In this document: in pieces, positions 1 to 13,800 of the stretch
How positions within the stretch are numbered: position 1 is the stretch's first letter
How the letters are laid out: each line of letters begins with the position of its first letter
Source: Apostichopus japonicus
Lineage: Eukaryota; Echinodermata; Holothuroidea; Aspidochirotida; Stichopodidae
Direction of reading: 5' to 3'
DNA: 64,000 nucleotides
Assembly: GCF_037975245.1 (NCBI RefSeq)
Contig: NC_092581.1
Location: 16,369,303-16,433,302 of the forward strand
Notes under the pieces: model-generated
The model's input: only the letters and a program-made list of their open reading frames with translations
Told to the model about the DNA's origin: nothing
Database searches by the model: none
Translations under genes and position numbers: made by a program

Positions 1-810
1 CTATTGAATCAATAACCACAGGACACTGACCCTGTGAACTGTTAGTCAACTTAAAGAGGCTGCTGCACTATATGGGTTGAATTTTGTAAGCTGTTATAGT
101 CAAAAGAAGAATATCGAGAGTAGATTTAAGAAGCTGATTATTTGATGCAAACAATATAGTAAACAAAATTAAAAGTAATGTAATTATAAGGAAGATTGTC
201 CACATATAGGAGCGAAGGTTCAGTAACAGTAGGGGCTGACAACATCTGGGATAATTGTATCACATATGCTTTGAAGGTGTGTATAAGATCGCTTTGAAAG
301 TGTATCAGTTTCATAATATGATTAGACCCAACCAAAGACGGCCAAATTGGTCAACATTGTGGTCAAGTGCTTTTATCCCTTTGTACCTACCCTATCTCAT
401 GATCCTACTTTGAATTTTCCTTCCTTGAAAAATAATTAATTGTTAATACATCCCCTCCCCCCCCCCCCCTCCTGCTGCTGGATGTCTGAGAATAATGTTG
501 GAATGCTTGGAGACTTCAAAGAGGACAGTACTTTTGTAAAGATTTGGTGTTTTGGAGGTAATATAGAGGACCTTTAAACTTGTGGTTTAGGTGACCTTCT
601 CTGTAAGTGAGTTTTTGTTAAGGCATGGAGCTATAAACATAGCTCCATGGTTAAGGGTAAATACTTCCATGATGGCATCCTCCCCTGCTCTTTTTCCATG
701 GATGGGAGAAACATGACAAGGAAAGTGGTAAAATTATATTGCATACTACAGTAGCATCTTACCAGGGAGCATACTACTCCAGCTCCCTGATCTAACACTG
801 CGTCTATGAG

Positions 811-855
811 AGGAGGGGACATCTAGGAGGGGACATCTAGGAGGGGACATCTGAC
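811..855. repeat. Short tandem repeat, 15-bp unit, 3 copies
   Basis: The unit GAGGGGACATCTAG plus one base repeats three times, and the last copy runs into a diverged end. It is simple sequence with no sign of coding. Confidence 0.8.
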
Positions 856-1056
856 ATTCCTTCTAAGAGAGGGGGGTTTCTCTACCTGTGAATTATTTGC
901 TGAGGGACAGGAACTTATCTACCCTGTGAAGGGAGCACAAGGAGAATTGGTAGGTAAGAATGACAATAAATGGATAGTTGGATTTGTACCACAGTGGTAC
1001 TGTCTAACTCTGTATAAAGAATTGTCCGTTTTCAATGTCAGATATGAACAAAAGTA

Positions 1057-1130
1057 TGTGTAAAAGTAAGTTGACTTACTTTTACACATTCTCTTACACA
1101 GGCTCTCTAGTGGATAAGCAGTTTGCTAAC
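1057..1130 (-). repeat. Palindromic end plus flank of the dispersed 'GATCCTGCTAGGATC' repeat
   Basis: Positions 1057-1071 and 1074-1088 are perfect 15-bp inverted arms around a 2-base spacer. The arm TGTGTAAAAGTAAGT is the terminal sequence of the dispersed repeat found at 15361-15549, 15888-16006 and 20780-20966. The following bases to 1130 (GGCTCTCTAGTGGATAAGCA and on) are the reverse complement of 15893-15930 in the second of those copies. This is a rearranged, internally deleted copy with two ends joined head to head. Confidence 0.75.
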
Positions 1131-4100
1131 AGTTTTATGTTATTTAGAGGAACAATAGTAGTGATTGCAAGATGATGACATCACTAATGACATATCTTTA
1201 TAGATGTAAATTGTCTAGCCTTTTATTTTGCTGGAGAAAATAATGTATTGACGGATATGAATTATTGACCGTTGACGGACATTGGTCATTGTTGTAGTCG
1301 TCCGGTGGTATTTGCTAGAGGCCTTGCTGTATCATTTGAAAGCAGACTAGTGTGGAGAAGAGTTATTAAATATAATATTATGGTGTAAGTTGAACAATTA
1401 TGTTCTTCTAAGTTACTGTTTAATATTGATTAATCTTTGTGGGAATTTCTCAAGTATTTTACAATCTCTGTTGTTATATGTAGAGCAACATTCTTCACAT
1501 TAATTACACTAAGTTGTACTCGGTTAGCCAGGTATATACATCAAGGTGAATTACTTGGTCGTTAGTCTGCAAGGAATGTGTAACCGTTAGTAGGCTACAT
1601 CATTAGGACTTAATTTAACTGTTGGGGGGAACACGATAATGCCCTGTAGGGGTTACAGGACTCAAATCTGATATGAAAATGTCAATGTAGAACATGAATT
1701 CCATCTGAAATTGTGAATAATGAAAATCTAATGAAATCTCGGTACAAGAATAACCAAAGTAGACACAATAGAAAAAGGGGGGGGGGGGAACTCACCCAGA
1801 AGGGATAAACTTAAGAAAGAAACGATTGAAAGATATCAAGTGTTGAGGCAATTGTTTTACAAAGCAAAGAAAGATTGCCCCCCCCCCCACCAACCCCAAA
1901 AAAGGAAAAAAAAGAAGGAATTAGAAGAATGCTATAATAAATTGCCTTTATAGTTTAATTCCAACCTTTCTCAAGGTTTTCAGCCCCATTTTCTTTCTAT
2001 CAACAATTTCCACTTGTTCTTGAATGTGAATATTTAACCTTTCTTCAATGAACTAAAAACTGAATTACACTGTAAATTATGTGGTAGTAAATGCACAAGC
2101 ATTTCTCCTGTTTCCCACCATTCCCTTTCCCATCCCTATCCATTCCTCTCTCCCATTCCATCCACTTTTCCTCCCCCAGCCACCAATCCACCCCCCCCCC
2201 CCCCATCCTCATCTAGCCCTGCTCTTTGTTAACAGTCACAGTGATCTTTCGCATATATGTGTTCTTTGTTTAGGCTATCTTCATTGTTTCAAAAGTATTT
2301 TAATAATGGTTTACTACTTGTTAACAGTCCTGACAAAGATAGCAACTTCTTGTTCCCTTTGTTCCAAGTGTAATGGCCTATATCTCTAGCACCGCATGAA
2401 CCCACTTTTGTTGAACTTTCATTTTATAATTAATACTCTGTTTCAACTTTCTGCTGCTTCATAAATATTGCATATCCTCAGAACAAAGAAATGTCCACTT
2501 GTTATCTAGTCTTTGTTTCAATTAGTGGTTGTTGTCTTATATAGAAGACCATATATTTAATTACCAGTTTAAGTTTTATTCCTTTGGATGCTTGGAATGG
2601 ATTTAGTGGAACCTCCCCACCAAACGGAACAAAGCTATCAAAAATAAAAACAGAGATAATAATTTAGTTGCAAGATCATCAAGCAGAAAAGATTCCAGTT
2701 CCGAATGTAGAAAACAGCCGTTATCATTGCGGGTAATGATCTTTAAACAATAGGGGTATTAAACATGTACAAAATCTGTTTTTGTGTTTTGAAAAGAAGT
2801 TGGTTGGCATTTGACAGGAAATATTGACTGTCTGGAATTGGCAGTGCATGGGAACAAACCGGGCAGAACGTACAGTATCAGCACAACAATGAGAAATACA
2901 GACTGAATTATTATTCAAACAGAGCAGTGTTGTGGGGATAAGAGAATACAGAAGGTTTGAAATTATTGAAGTGTGATGAGTGTGTGAGTTTCTATTAAAA
3001 CGTGAATCTCTTTGTGGTGAGGAAATATTAAGTTCCTCAGTTGTGTCTTGTTGAGCTTGTATCCCAAATTTGGCATGCAACAGGACCATCAGGTTTAAAA
3101 CTACATATAAAGCAGCAAAATTTTGTCAAAATTTTAACATGTTTATTTTGATACCCTACGGTCTTTCTGATGAAACCTTTTTTTCTCTGGGAGTAACAAG
3201 TTTGTGATGTTCTAAGACTATAATCCAGTAAAGCAGGGAGAGAGGAAAATTATGACCCAGTGTAGCTAAGGAAGCCTCAATTACAATACAACACCATTTC
3301 GTTGTTTCAGTAGGGTTCAATAGGGTGAACAAGTCTTAACAATATTTAAATAGTCAAAGGTTGCAAGTGACTATTAAAATCGAAATTTTTAAATCTCAAA
3401 ATGGGCAATGTTATCAGCCAAGGGTGTAACAAGCCCTTCCATGTCACCGTTGGTCAGACATAAATTCATTCAACTCCCTCATTCCTTCCTCAGCATTCTT
3501 TCCCTCCTCCTCCCATTCCCTCCCCCCCCCCTTCTCTTCTTTCTTCTTAAGCTCCCTTTCTCACTCCCTCCCTTTTCTTCGTGACCAAAGGTTTGTCATG
3601 AATGAACCTTCCATGCTCACATGTACACAGATCATCCTAGTCTTGTCAGAACGTCACTTACAGAGAACTCATAAAATTTTAAAAAGCCTGTCCCCTCTTA
3701 AATTTACCCAGGCTCTATGAACGCTGTGAGCCAATTATTCACAGTATCAGATTTTGAGTTAGAAATAAAAAAAATATATAAAAAACCCTCTTCAATTACA
3801 AGTGGACAAGCTTCTAGTATATTATATATGTGTGTAGCCCATCTAACAAAGCATGAACATCTAGGTTTTTCTTCAGCCTATGGTGTTTAAAGTAATATGG
3901 TATGTCCAATGCAGTATTGAAATTAAGAGTTATTCTTCGCCTCACACAGTTGGACCAAAGAGATACAGTGGTTGTCCTTGAAGTGGAGGCCATCTTGACC
4001 TAATTACATAACCAGCTTGAGCTGGTTTGGGTTCCTCTAGACCAGCAGGGAAGAGTGCTGGGCCAGGAAATCAAAGGCAGCCGTATCTCGAAATTAAATT

Positions 4101-5225
4101 GTTTCAGTTAATTTATATTCCTTTTGGTGATTTGTTGCCGTTTGCTCCTTGGTCGATATCATGCAGTATGTGGGCCCTTAGCTCAAGCATTGTATTAAAG
4201 CACACCATAATATGTTCAATGTGCTAATTTTAGTTTATCAATTTCTAAAACTCACATGTGGTTGTGGAATTGTACTGAATCGGTCCTGCTACTACAAATA
4301 ATCTCCCATATATATCATCAGTATTATTTTGGTTTGTTTCACCATACAAGCAGTTGTAGGGAGCTTATAACATTACAGTGTAGGTCTCAAATGCTTGTAC
4401 CCTCATCCCCCACCCTCCTCCCCACCCCCTCCCTCCCCTGGGTTTGTTGACAGCTTTTCTCTTGTTTCTTTGTTTTGTTGTTTGAATCAGATATCTTGTC
4501 TCAACTGTTTATCATTTTTCACACAAATTGCAATGAATATTAATTAAAAATAACTGGCAAAATATTACTTTTGAAGAAGGCCGATCTATAAATCTTTTTA
4601 CAAGTAATAATACTTATATTATATAGCCATTCATTTATTCATTGCTCCTTCGAATTTACATTCCAATTTACATTGAAAGGAGATAACAGTACAAAAGAGT
4701 TACTCATCAGTTAGTCCAGTCTGAAGGCAAGGAATTTCATTTAGTTTCCCTCTAACCACAAGAGATTTAACGGATAGATCATGTTTCTAGATTTGCATTT
4801 TAATTTACATACTCCATGAGCAACCAACCGCATGAAACAGTCAGATATGTGAAGATTGAGGTACAAACTTTGCAATTGACTGTGAATGAAGGGCCAGTTC
4901 AATAAAACTAGCACAGCCTGACCATATCAGTCTGAAACTCGGCGTAGTGTGTAAAAGTGGCCCCAAAAATGTGACAATTAGTTAAATCCCTTCTTAATAA
5001 TGGAATGGTCCTCACATCAAAATGATAAAATATATTATTATACAATAATTTATTCACTCTTTGTAATTCCTACGCGAAAATCTTGAATTAACTCATAATG
5101 TGGTTCTTGATTTCTTATTAGTCCCCACAGTTTAATGCTGAAAAAATATTCCTAAAATATCTTTTAACAGATACTCTTTTCTGTTGCAGTATATGTGGCT
5201 AAGTGCTATAAAAGTTGTGATTATA

Positions 5226-5244
5226 ATAATAATAATAATAATAG
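5226..5244. repeat. (TAA)n microsatellite
   Basis: Six uninterrupted ATA/TAA units are visible. Nothing else is supported around it. Confidence 0.85.
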
Positions 5245-5859
5245 GCAGTGTATTTTACTTCTGGCAATACTCTATTAAAGCAATACTAATGCAACTTTTT
5301 GAGCTGATTTTGTTAATTATTTTTGATAGATACTAAACCATATACCTAAACCCAGATAAAAACACCTTTCAGTAACTAGACTTGTAGAGTTTCATCAAAT
5401 TCCATTTTGCTTTTCCCACATAATTATATAATAACATCAATTTGAAAAAGTGTCTAAACTGACTACAGAATATTTTTTTTGTATTGTTTGTAGAATATTA
5501 TATATTCCCTCAGAAGGTTTGCAAATCATGAATTTGACAAAAAAATCAAGAACCTTAGGTATTTCTTGAACTTTGTCAATTTAACATTCTGTTACATATA
5601 TAATTATCACATTTACTTTGAAAATTGCTACAATTATCATAGTTTGACACCACAAAAAAAAAAATGCAATCCCTCCTTATTAACAACAACACATATTTGT
5701 CTTTCATTTGGATATCCTTCAAATTGTACAAACATATAAAAGCACACAGCCATTGATCATCAGTTTAACCTTGTGTCAGTTGGTTCAATTACCCACCACG
5801 TTGTGGTTGCTGATCATAAAATAAGGCAAGGTATTTTGGATTCTCCAAAGCTCGGGCGT

Positions 5860-6317
5860 TAGGAAATTATTTCTCGGACATCTTCACGGGACAAATCACC
5901 CCTCGCTGAGTCGGACTGTCGGCCGGCTATCTCGGCAGTGAAGCGTTCTTTCCAGGTACTAGCAGTGAGTAGTGAGTAGTATTGAGCGGCGGCATATAGG
6001 TTGTTTTGTTGAAACTGACTATTAGGAAGTCGTCACATCCTTTTGCGACTGATTAATTGCAATCGTCTTGTGCATATATTTGTAGGGTCCCCCCTCATGA
6101 TGTTTGCATTTTGGATTTTGACTTGGAAGGACTGCAGCTGCTGTTAGTTCATCTATAATATTTCCAGTTAAGCGTTCAGCTTTAATAGATATCTGCTGGT
6201 ACTATATGGTTGTTAACTCCTGGTTGCAGTAAATAGCAGTGCTTCTGTCTTCTGAATTTTGTCGTTTGGAGTTATTTGACAGTGGTTGGATTGTGAATGG
6301 ATGCATATATGCATGGG
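5860..6317 (+). promoter_or_regulatory. Possible promoter and first-exon region of the membrane-protein gene
   Basis: This is a locally GC-richer and CpG-containing patch (around 5850-5960) in otherwise AT-rich DNA. It is followed by a candidate exon end at 6317 with the strong donor GTAAGT. A short open frame starting at the ATG at 6301 ends in phase 2 at that donor, which would join in frame to the acceptor at 10822. The resulting N-terminus has no signal peptide, so the true first coding exon may be elsewhere. This is inference only. Confidence 0.25.
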
Positions 6318-9300
6318 GTAAGTAGTGTTACATGTGGGTTTTAAAATAACTAGTGATATTACTGTACGGTATCTCACACATCAGTAACTTATGAATAGCG
6401 CTTAGAAAAATTGGAGATTAACATGTACTATGCAAATTTTATGTTGTTTTTCCTCTAATATTAAGTGAATCGAAATGCGGGAATCTCAGAATCATTTTTG
6501 CTCTCGTTTCATTTCATTTTTGCCTGATTATATTCAGACTGCTTCCCAACTTGAGTATTTTTTGTTTTTAATGTTTTTTTCTGAAATCGGCAGATAAATA
6601 AATGACAGTGTAGGTGCATGCGAGTATGATTGAACCTTGCATGTTTCCAGGAATCAGTAAGCCTTTTATTTAAATGTAAAAGCATGTCCAATTCTAAAGC
6701 TTCTATATATAATCTAACAGGAAAAAAGCGTATCACTATAGAAGCAAGAGAGAAAAGAAAATGTTGTTTTTCTATGAGATCTCTGTGAATGTTATGACAG
6801 GCTTTAGCTGATTTAGCTATATAGTGATGTGTGTCATTTTGTGCTGGGTTAAGTTTTGAGGGGCTATGGGATCATATGAGCAACCTTGATTACAGCTTGA
6901 TCGGACACAACTTCAAGTTGATATCTTTCGAGTTCTGCAACTTGTGCAAGGTGTTTGAGACATGTGAGAGAATGGGAGAGTGTATATAAGAAGATATGTC
7001 TTGATTCTTGCAAATGGTAAAATTTCAACTCAGAACTGGGAATATCATCTACAAACAGGTGACATAATTTATATCAATAATATTTGTAAAATGCCAATGA
7101 AACCGTATTGGGCACTATGGGACTTTATAGGCTCAAATATGGTTGAAAATTAATTTGCCAAAAACATGCTGAAAAGGGTCACTGTGTTAATATGTATTGA
7201 TTTATCAGTGTAGTTACAGTACTTAGGTACTGCATGGATGCATGTTATTATAAGGAGCAGTTGGGTTACTGACTATTCACGAGGTTAGAGGTCAGTATAA
7301 GTTGCATAGAATTCATTGTAACCTACATTGAATTAAAGCATATATGAGAAAAATCATCTGGTATGTATATCACTAAACATGTCGCATTGAGTTTTCTCTT
7401 CATAACTTCGTTTATAGGAAGAGGGAGAATTCCTGCAGTAGGACACAAAATTCTTCTTTTTTATTTTCTTGTGAAAAGTCAATATTCGATACAAAATTTA
7501 ATTGCTTTATAATGTGATGATTAAAATCTAGTACTGTATGAACAATTTTTACAAGTAGGTCATTGGTTACAACTGAATGTTTAAAATTCATTCTTATTGT
7601 AAATTTATCTGTGATCGTTGTCTATTTGTTTAAATTGCCAAGAAACAGAAATATTTTATTCTAGTAAGTACCGAAACAATGATAAGCATATGTTATGTTA
7701 TAGTTAAACTCTCTAGTACTGTCGCTCAGGCTTATAGCTACTTCAGAGTGATACAATATGTTGCAGTAAGATTATTAAAAAAAAAACATCAATTTGCAGT
7801 TTTTCTGTTTGGTTATTACTCAGAAATTGTTTCGTTTCTTGAATTTTCAAAGACTCAGCCTTTTGTAATTTTGTTATCAATACCATGAAGTTAACTCTCT
7901 TCAATTTTAATGGAAACTTGAATATCGTAGAAGTCTATGCTCTTGGCTCTAAACACTGCAGGAAGGAAAACATCCGTTAACATATTCATCAAAAAGCATC
8001 TCCAGGACTTTCACTCTCGGTTCCTCTTTAATCAACATGCATGCTCGACGGTTTTCATCAAATCTAGGAATTGTTTGTGATCGTGGCGCATTCTGTGAAT
8101 TTTACACTACATATTTTATTAGACTCAACAGAAATATTTTGAGCAGTTTCCCACTAAGTTGAATACCAGCCAATTTCTGCACTAACCATTTTCGTTGTAA
8201 ATATTCCTTTTTCCCGCATAATTGGTTTATTTTTCTGAAATCTACTGTACAGAATATGTAAATATATGTATATTGGTTAATAATAGTGTGACTTTCACTT
8301 TAAGTGCAACATGTTAACTTTCCCTGCTTGACTGGTCGTCATGGCAGGAGTTGTACGCAACACTGACTTCACTGCCTGCTGAAGACTATTTTGAATCAGC
8401 CATAACCCAAGGTTCTTATGTAGACTGCATGTATGCATAATCACATTCAGTTGACTATATAGTACAGTTTTTCGTTACATTATTAAAAGCCTCATATAGC
8501 AATGTTTTGTGTTTGTTTTCCAATGTTCCTATAAAAGCTTAATAGAGTAATATCCTCAAAGATAATATCATACTAGATTAGACGGAAGGAGAGCTGCTGA
8601 GGTAATTTAAATACCTGTAATACATCTGTGGTGTCTTAATTAATAAACAAACAAACTACAATTCAAGATACGACCACAAAGCATGGTTTTTAATTAATCG
8701 TGCATCAATATTTAAGGCACATTTTGATGTGTTTTTGCCAGATAAATTTTTGATAATTCTGGTCACAAATATCATAATTCCCTCAAGTATTACCTCGTGA
8801 ACTGTTCTGAATAATGCATCGTTGAAAAAATAAGGGAAAGATAACGAGATGATTCTGTATGAGTCGATTCATTTCATTGTGACTCAGCTTAAGTAATCAT
8901 CAGGAATATTCTAGAAAACTTCGAATGCAGTAAAAATGCATTAATTAAGGGTGGGGAATTTAAGTCGATATTTGGGGAACTGGAAGTTTATTTTGAAGAT
9001 GTTTTAGATGGAATCTGTATTTTACAATTATCCAATTATTTCAGTACCAAATGTTATAATCTCTGTGCTGAATAAAAAATATTTTATTTTTATGGATAGG
9101 CTGAAAGTGAAACAGCTATATTGAATGACAAGCAGTCATCATCATGTATATATATATATCACATTAAATTGTGTTACTGTATGTATTTAAATGCTTTCTA
9201 TTATAATACTTATGATTCATGTAAGCCTAGTGGAGAGCTCAGTGCTAAGCTAAGGATTTTACACTTTCAGGAAGTTCCATTTAAGTCAGTTCATAGAATT

Positions 9301-10815
9301 TACTTGAAAAGGACCCATGTTACCTCTAAAAAAAAAAATTTGCGGAGGGGTAGGGGAGGGGGGGAAGATGGAGAGAGGGGCAGACGGAGAGAGGGGCAGA
9401 GGAGGAGGGGTCCATAGAGGGATTGGGAACAGGGGAAATTAGAAGGAGAAGAGGATTAAGGCTATGGGAAAGATTGGGGAAAGGGAAGGATTGGGGATAG
9501 ATGGGGGAATTTGTTGTAATGGAGGGTTGGTGATTTATTTTGTGGGTTAAATTATCCATCTTTGGGAATGGGAGAGGATCAACTACAGATGGGAGGATGA
9601 TTGGGGCTTGGGTTAGGATCTGGTTGGAACTAAAGGGCTGGGGTTGGGAGAGTGCTGTTGGTAATTTGAAGCCCCACAAGATTGAGCCTGGAGATGGTGA
9701 CATCTGCATTAATTGTGACTGACCACGTACTGGAGCTATATAGCTATAAGCAAAAGTTGAATAATTTCCTGCTACACTAGGCGTAAATTGTTTCACCAAG
9801 GCAACTGTAAAATGCCAGGGACAAAGTGTCTAGATATTTCTGAGAATTGAATAGCTGAGTCACAAATCTGTCGTAGGTGTCTGTACTTCAGAATTCATAT
9901 TCGGTGTAGAGACAACATTGTGTGTGGGACGGTAAATGAGATCATTCAGTGCTTATAGATGTCATAGTGGCCATCACCGCCAGACCGATTAATTATCACT
10001 CTGGCACATCTGCTAATGAAACTAATTGGAGTTGGTTAAATTGATATCAAGGGAAAGTACTGGCATGCAAAAATGACTTTTTCTTTCTAGCTAGCAGAGT
10101 AAAGTGAATTTGTATCACAGGACTGGCAATGCATGACAGACTGAGCAATAAGTGCCTCATGTGTTTAATATTCACACAGTGCTATTAAAAGTGAATTGTG
10201 TATAGCTGTGTGTACATAATTCACACACGTTGTAGACTGTGGTTCTCAGAAGAGGCGTTCAGGCTCGTCCCTATCTTGGTTTCTTTAATAGGCATACTGG
10301 AAAATAACAGAAGAATGCTCAAAGGAAAGAATATCGTGAACAAGTAAAATTTTGTTTTGGTCAGTGAAACTCAAATATTGGAAATGAAAACAAAAATTGA
10401 GTACTTTAAAAATGGAAAATTTGTACTTCAAAGTCAACATTTTGGATACTCAAAAGCTATGTGGACAATTTTTTGTGTATTTCAGTATTTCACAAATAAT
10501 GTACAAACTGGCATGCCAGGGGAAAAGAAGAGTTAAAGAGAGAATGGGAATATAGGGGGGGAGGGGGAGTGAGGATGGGATGGGAGATATATGGTAACAG
10601 CAATGTGTGTGGGCATCATTTTTGAAGGTAACATTTCAGTATGTATGGTGTGATGGATTTCTACATCAATAAGTCTGTGTGTAACGGCAGAGATTACATC
10701 TCATATTTGTTAACTTGACTAACTTTAACTATCATAATTGACAGAAAATGTCCTAAATTACAGCTAAGAGCCATCCCATTATACTGAACAGGTCTTAATT
10801 CTTTTCCTGTTTCAG
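6318..10815. other. Non-coding stretch, probable intron 1 of the membrane-protein gene
   Basis: No exon is recognised. There is a purine and G-rich low-complexity stretch at about 9338-9520; the proline-rich reading on its opposite strand is a composition artefact. A smaller G-rich patch lies near 10550-10585. Confidence 0.5.
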
Positions 10816-13800
10816 TTTCCAGAAAGGTGTTTAGAAAGCCGCGCCGCTACATAGGGTTACCCAAAGTCCAACCAGGCAGGCCAGTACACCCTGACGACAA
10901 ACCGACGCAAGTCATCGAACTGATATCACCAGAACTAATAGAAGCAGGTAATTACTCACCTCATTTCCACATGTGACGTATCTGATACCTCCTCTGTTTA
11001 CAGAACATCCTCTCCCCCCCCCCTACCCCTACCTAAATCATTTAATGTTTTGACATCATAGTACTTAATATCTAGCGACAAATTCACAGATCATGCAGAA
11101 CCTGCCAACAAGGACTTACGGTAACTTTCAAATTGTTTTAGCTGCATTTGGAAGCAAAGCAATGTTGTATAGGCATATCACCCAAGCCCCTCTAACCCAG
11201 AGGTAAAAAGGGGTTTAGCTATGATTGGAAGGGGTACACTGTTACTGGCAAGGGGTAAAGCAAAGTGGGTACCAGGGAAATATATTTGTGGGATCCAGCT
11301 GCATCACTTAAAAGTACTTTGTGCTCTCTTGTTCCAAACAGGCATGTCAGAACGAGGAATTACCCGGAAGTTACTCATTTTAGCAAATAATTTGATGAGG
11401 GGGAGGGGGAGAATACCCCTAACGTCTTGCTCCTATGTCCCTGTAACATTTTCACCACACTGGAGTACACTATTATGAACAAAAGTTGTGTCGTTCAAAA
11501 ACAACATCTTCTTCTCCTCTATGGCCATGCTTGCCTCGAGGAGTTGTGCTGAATCAAATAATACATCTGTTTTGGCAGATTTGGACCAATAATTGCACCT
11601 AGTTTAAATAAACAATTATCCTCATAAGTTGTTTCAATATTTGCAATAAAATTTGATTCATGATTTGGTACATACTACTCTTCAAAGTTAGATGGAATCG
11701 TGTTCAATTTATTCAATGTTTGCGAGCAGCACTAATTTGTTTGCGATCTATGTATGGTGACTTGCACATGCTTCTTGCATTCAAACCACTCGTAGGATCA
11801 TGTGTTTGTTCTCTGAAGTGACTGCGAGCCCAACATGATTGAAATCGATTCACTAGCTTTGATCTTACCTATTTCGCTAATCTCTCATGCCTAATAACCT
11901 TTTGGTTTGATGCTTTCATTCATGGAATCATGATCCATCATTTGTGGATGGTTCTCGGTCTCTATCACTCCAGGGAATCTCGTTGCCCCCAGCTGAAAAG
12001 TAAAGATCTTTCCTTTGATTCATAGCTCACGAATTTGTTTGCACTAAAAACTAAAACCTGTCCGGGGGTTTTTGATGGATGAGTACGTTTTAATGAGGTA
12101 AAATTTACTGGAGCTGTTCCCAGTACAACTATAGATTCGTCAAATGCTAAGAATTCTTTCCTCCAGATGCAAAAGAACGTGCGTCAAATGTTAAGATGCA
12201 TGGAGATGTACATGACTTTGATATCTTCCATTGCATAATTAAAGGGGCTTGGAGAGACTGCTCAGAGATACCTACATACCGTGTGTATATGCTTCACATG
12301 TAGGTAAGGTGTACATAGTTGTGTAGTTTTCAGTAGAGGAGTTCTTGTTGTTATATTGGTTTCTTGGAATTAGGGAAACTATAGACATGGTTAAAAGAAT
12401 TAAGACAGGGAAATGAAAACAAATCAATCAATCAATCACATTCTGCACACTATTTGACCTACGTTAATTAATTAATTTGGTTTCTAGACGACAGCTTTGA
12501 CCTGGGAACTTCCAGAGGGGTTGGTTTGCAATTACCAAGTGTAAAACTGTGGGTGCAACCACTTGAATGAGAGGGCCCAGTGGTGGTAATTGTTTAATAC
12601 AACATGGTGCAATGTCAACGAATTGTTGTCAGCTGTTTGTATGTAATTTAGGGAGGAGGGCCGGGCCAGAATCTTTGTCTGAATATCGGGGAGGGTGGGG
12701 GGGGGGGAGACATTCTAGAACACACTGTGGTTACATCACTGATCCATCTATGCTTTATATGCAACATGTTCATGTTTCCCCATTTAAAGGTCTGCTGTAT
12801 ACATCCCAAGTGTAGCACGCTATCGTGAAAATTTTCTTGAGATTACATAATCGACCTGACTTGGTATTTTTTCCCTTGTATGAGGGTCTTTGTGTGAACT
12901 CTGTATGATTAACTACACTTTAGACATGAACATATTTCCACACAGTGTTTACACAAAGAGCCTAATGGTGTTAAGAAGCTATGCAGGCTAATTGTAGAGC
13001 CTGAGGTGGATTTACGATCGTGGCAGGTTGATTACATAATCACAAAACTTTCCTAGCTATAGCATGCTACAGTATAATTGGAGCCAATATAGCAGATCTT
13101 TAAGGAGACTCCTTGAATCAATTTGTGTGAAGCTGAAGCTTTTATATTTTATCTTAATAATTTTAATAAAATTCAGACAAAAGTATACTTTTCACCTTTA
13201 TTGTATGTGCTGTGATTTTAAAGCTTTACAGATTGTTGGTAATATTTTCTGTACTTTTGAGAAACTATTAATAACTGATCTCATGTTTTATAAACACGGC
13301 ATAAATTTGCTCAATAAAAATTCAACAGCTGCCATGCTGGAATAAATTGGTAAATGTTCTTCCCAGAAATGTTGGGTGTTGCGTCTTAATTGAAAAAGGC
13401 TTTGCAGCGACGTGGAAGATTTTAATTAAAAGGAAGTAAGCTTCTTCACTCTTGAAAAAGCTGCATGCATAATTGAACAGTCAGCAGATGTAAATATGAA
13501 GCTTTCATAATCGGTTTAATTAATTATTTGGCAAAATCCATCATACTGCGATGCATCATCAGAGGTCGCAAATTTCCATTTTTTTAAACAAAGTCATTTA
13601 CAAGATATTTGAACCGGTTTAGTTATGGTGCCAGTATCTTTATTTCTTTACTATGCTGGGCGGGAACATTTTTCTTGCCAAAGAAAGCTTGTCGTTTGCA
13701 ATGTAAAATGTTGTCGTCTATAATGCGTCAGCACAATATTATCGTTTCCTTATTTTGTAGCATAGTAATTACGTGTTGTATAAATTCCTTCCGTCAAGAA

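Larger units (their letters stand above)
1..5860. other. Intergenic or intronic DNA, no gene recognised
   Basis: No stretch here reads as a protein I recognise. Open frames are short and of random composition. Visible content is homopolymer C or G runs (about 452-470, 1779-1789, 2190-2203), a 15-bp tandem repeat near 811-855, a palindrome at 1057-1088 and a (TAA)n microsatellite near 5226-5244. It may be 5' intron or intergenic DNA for the membrane-protein gene further right. Confidence 0.6.

Noticed and set aside
9326-9799. 157-codon Pro/Ser-rich open frame on the minus strand
   Set aside because: It is opposite a G/A-rich low-complexity tract, has no recognisable domain, and its composition follows the bases.
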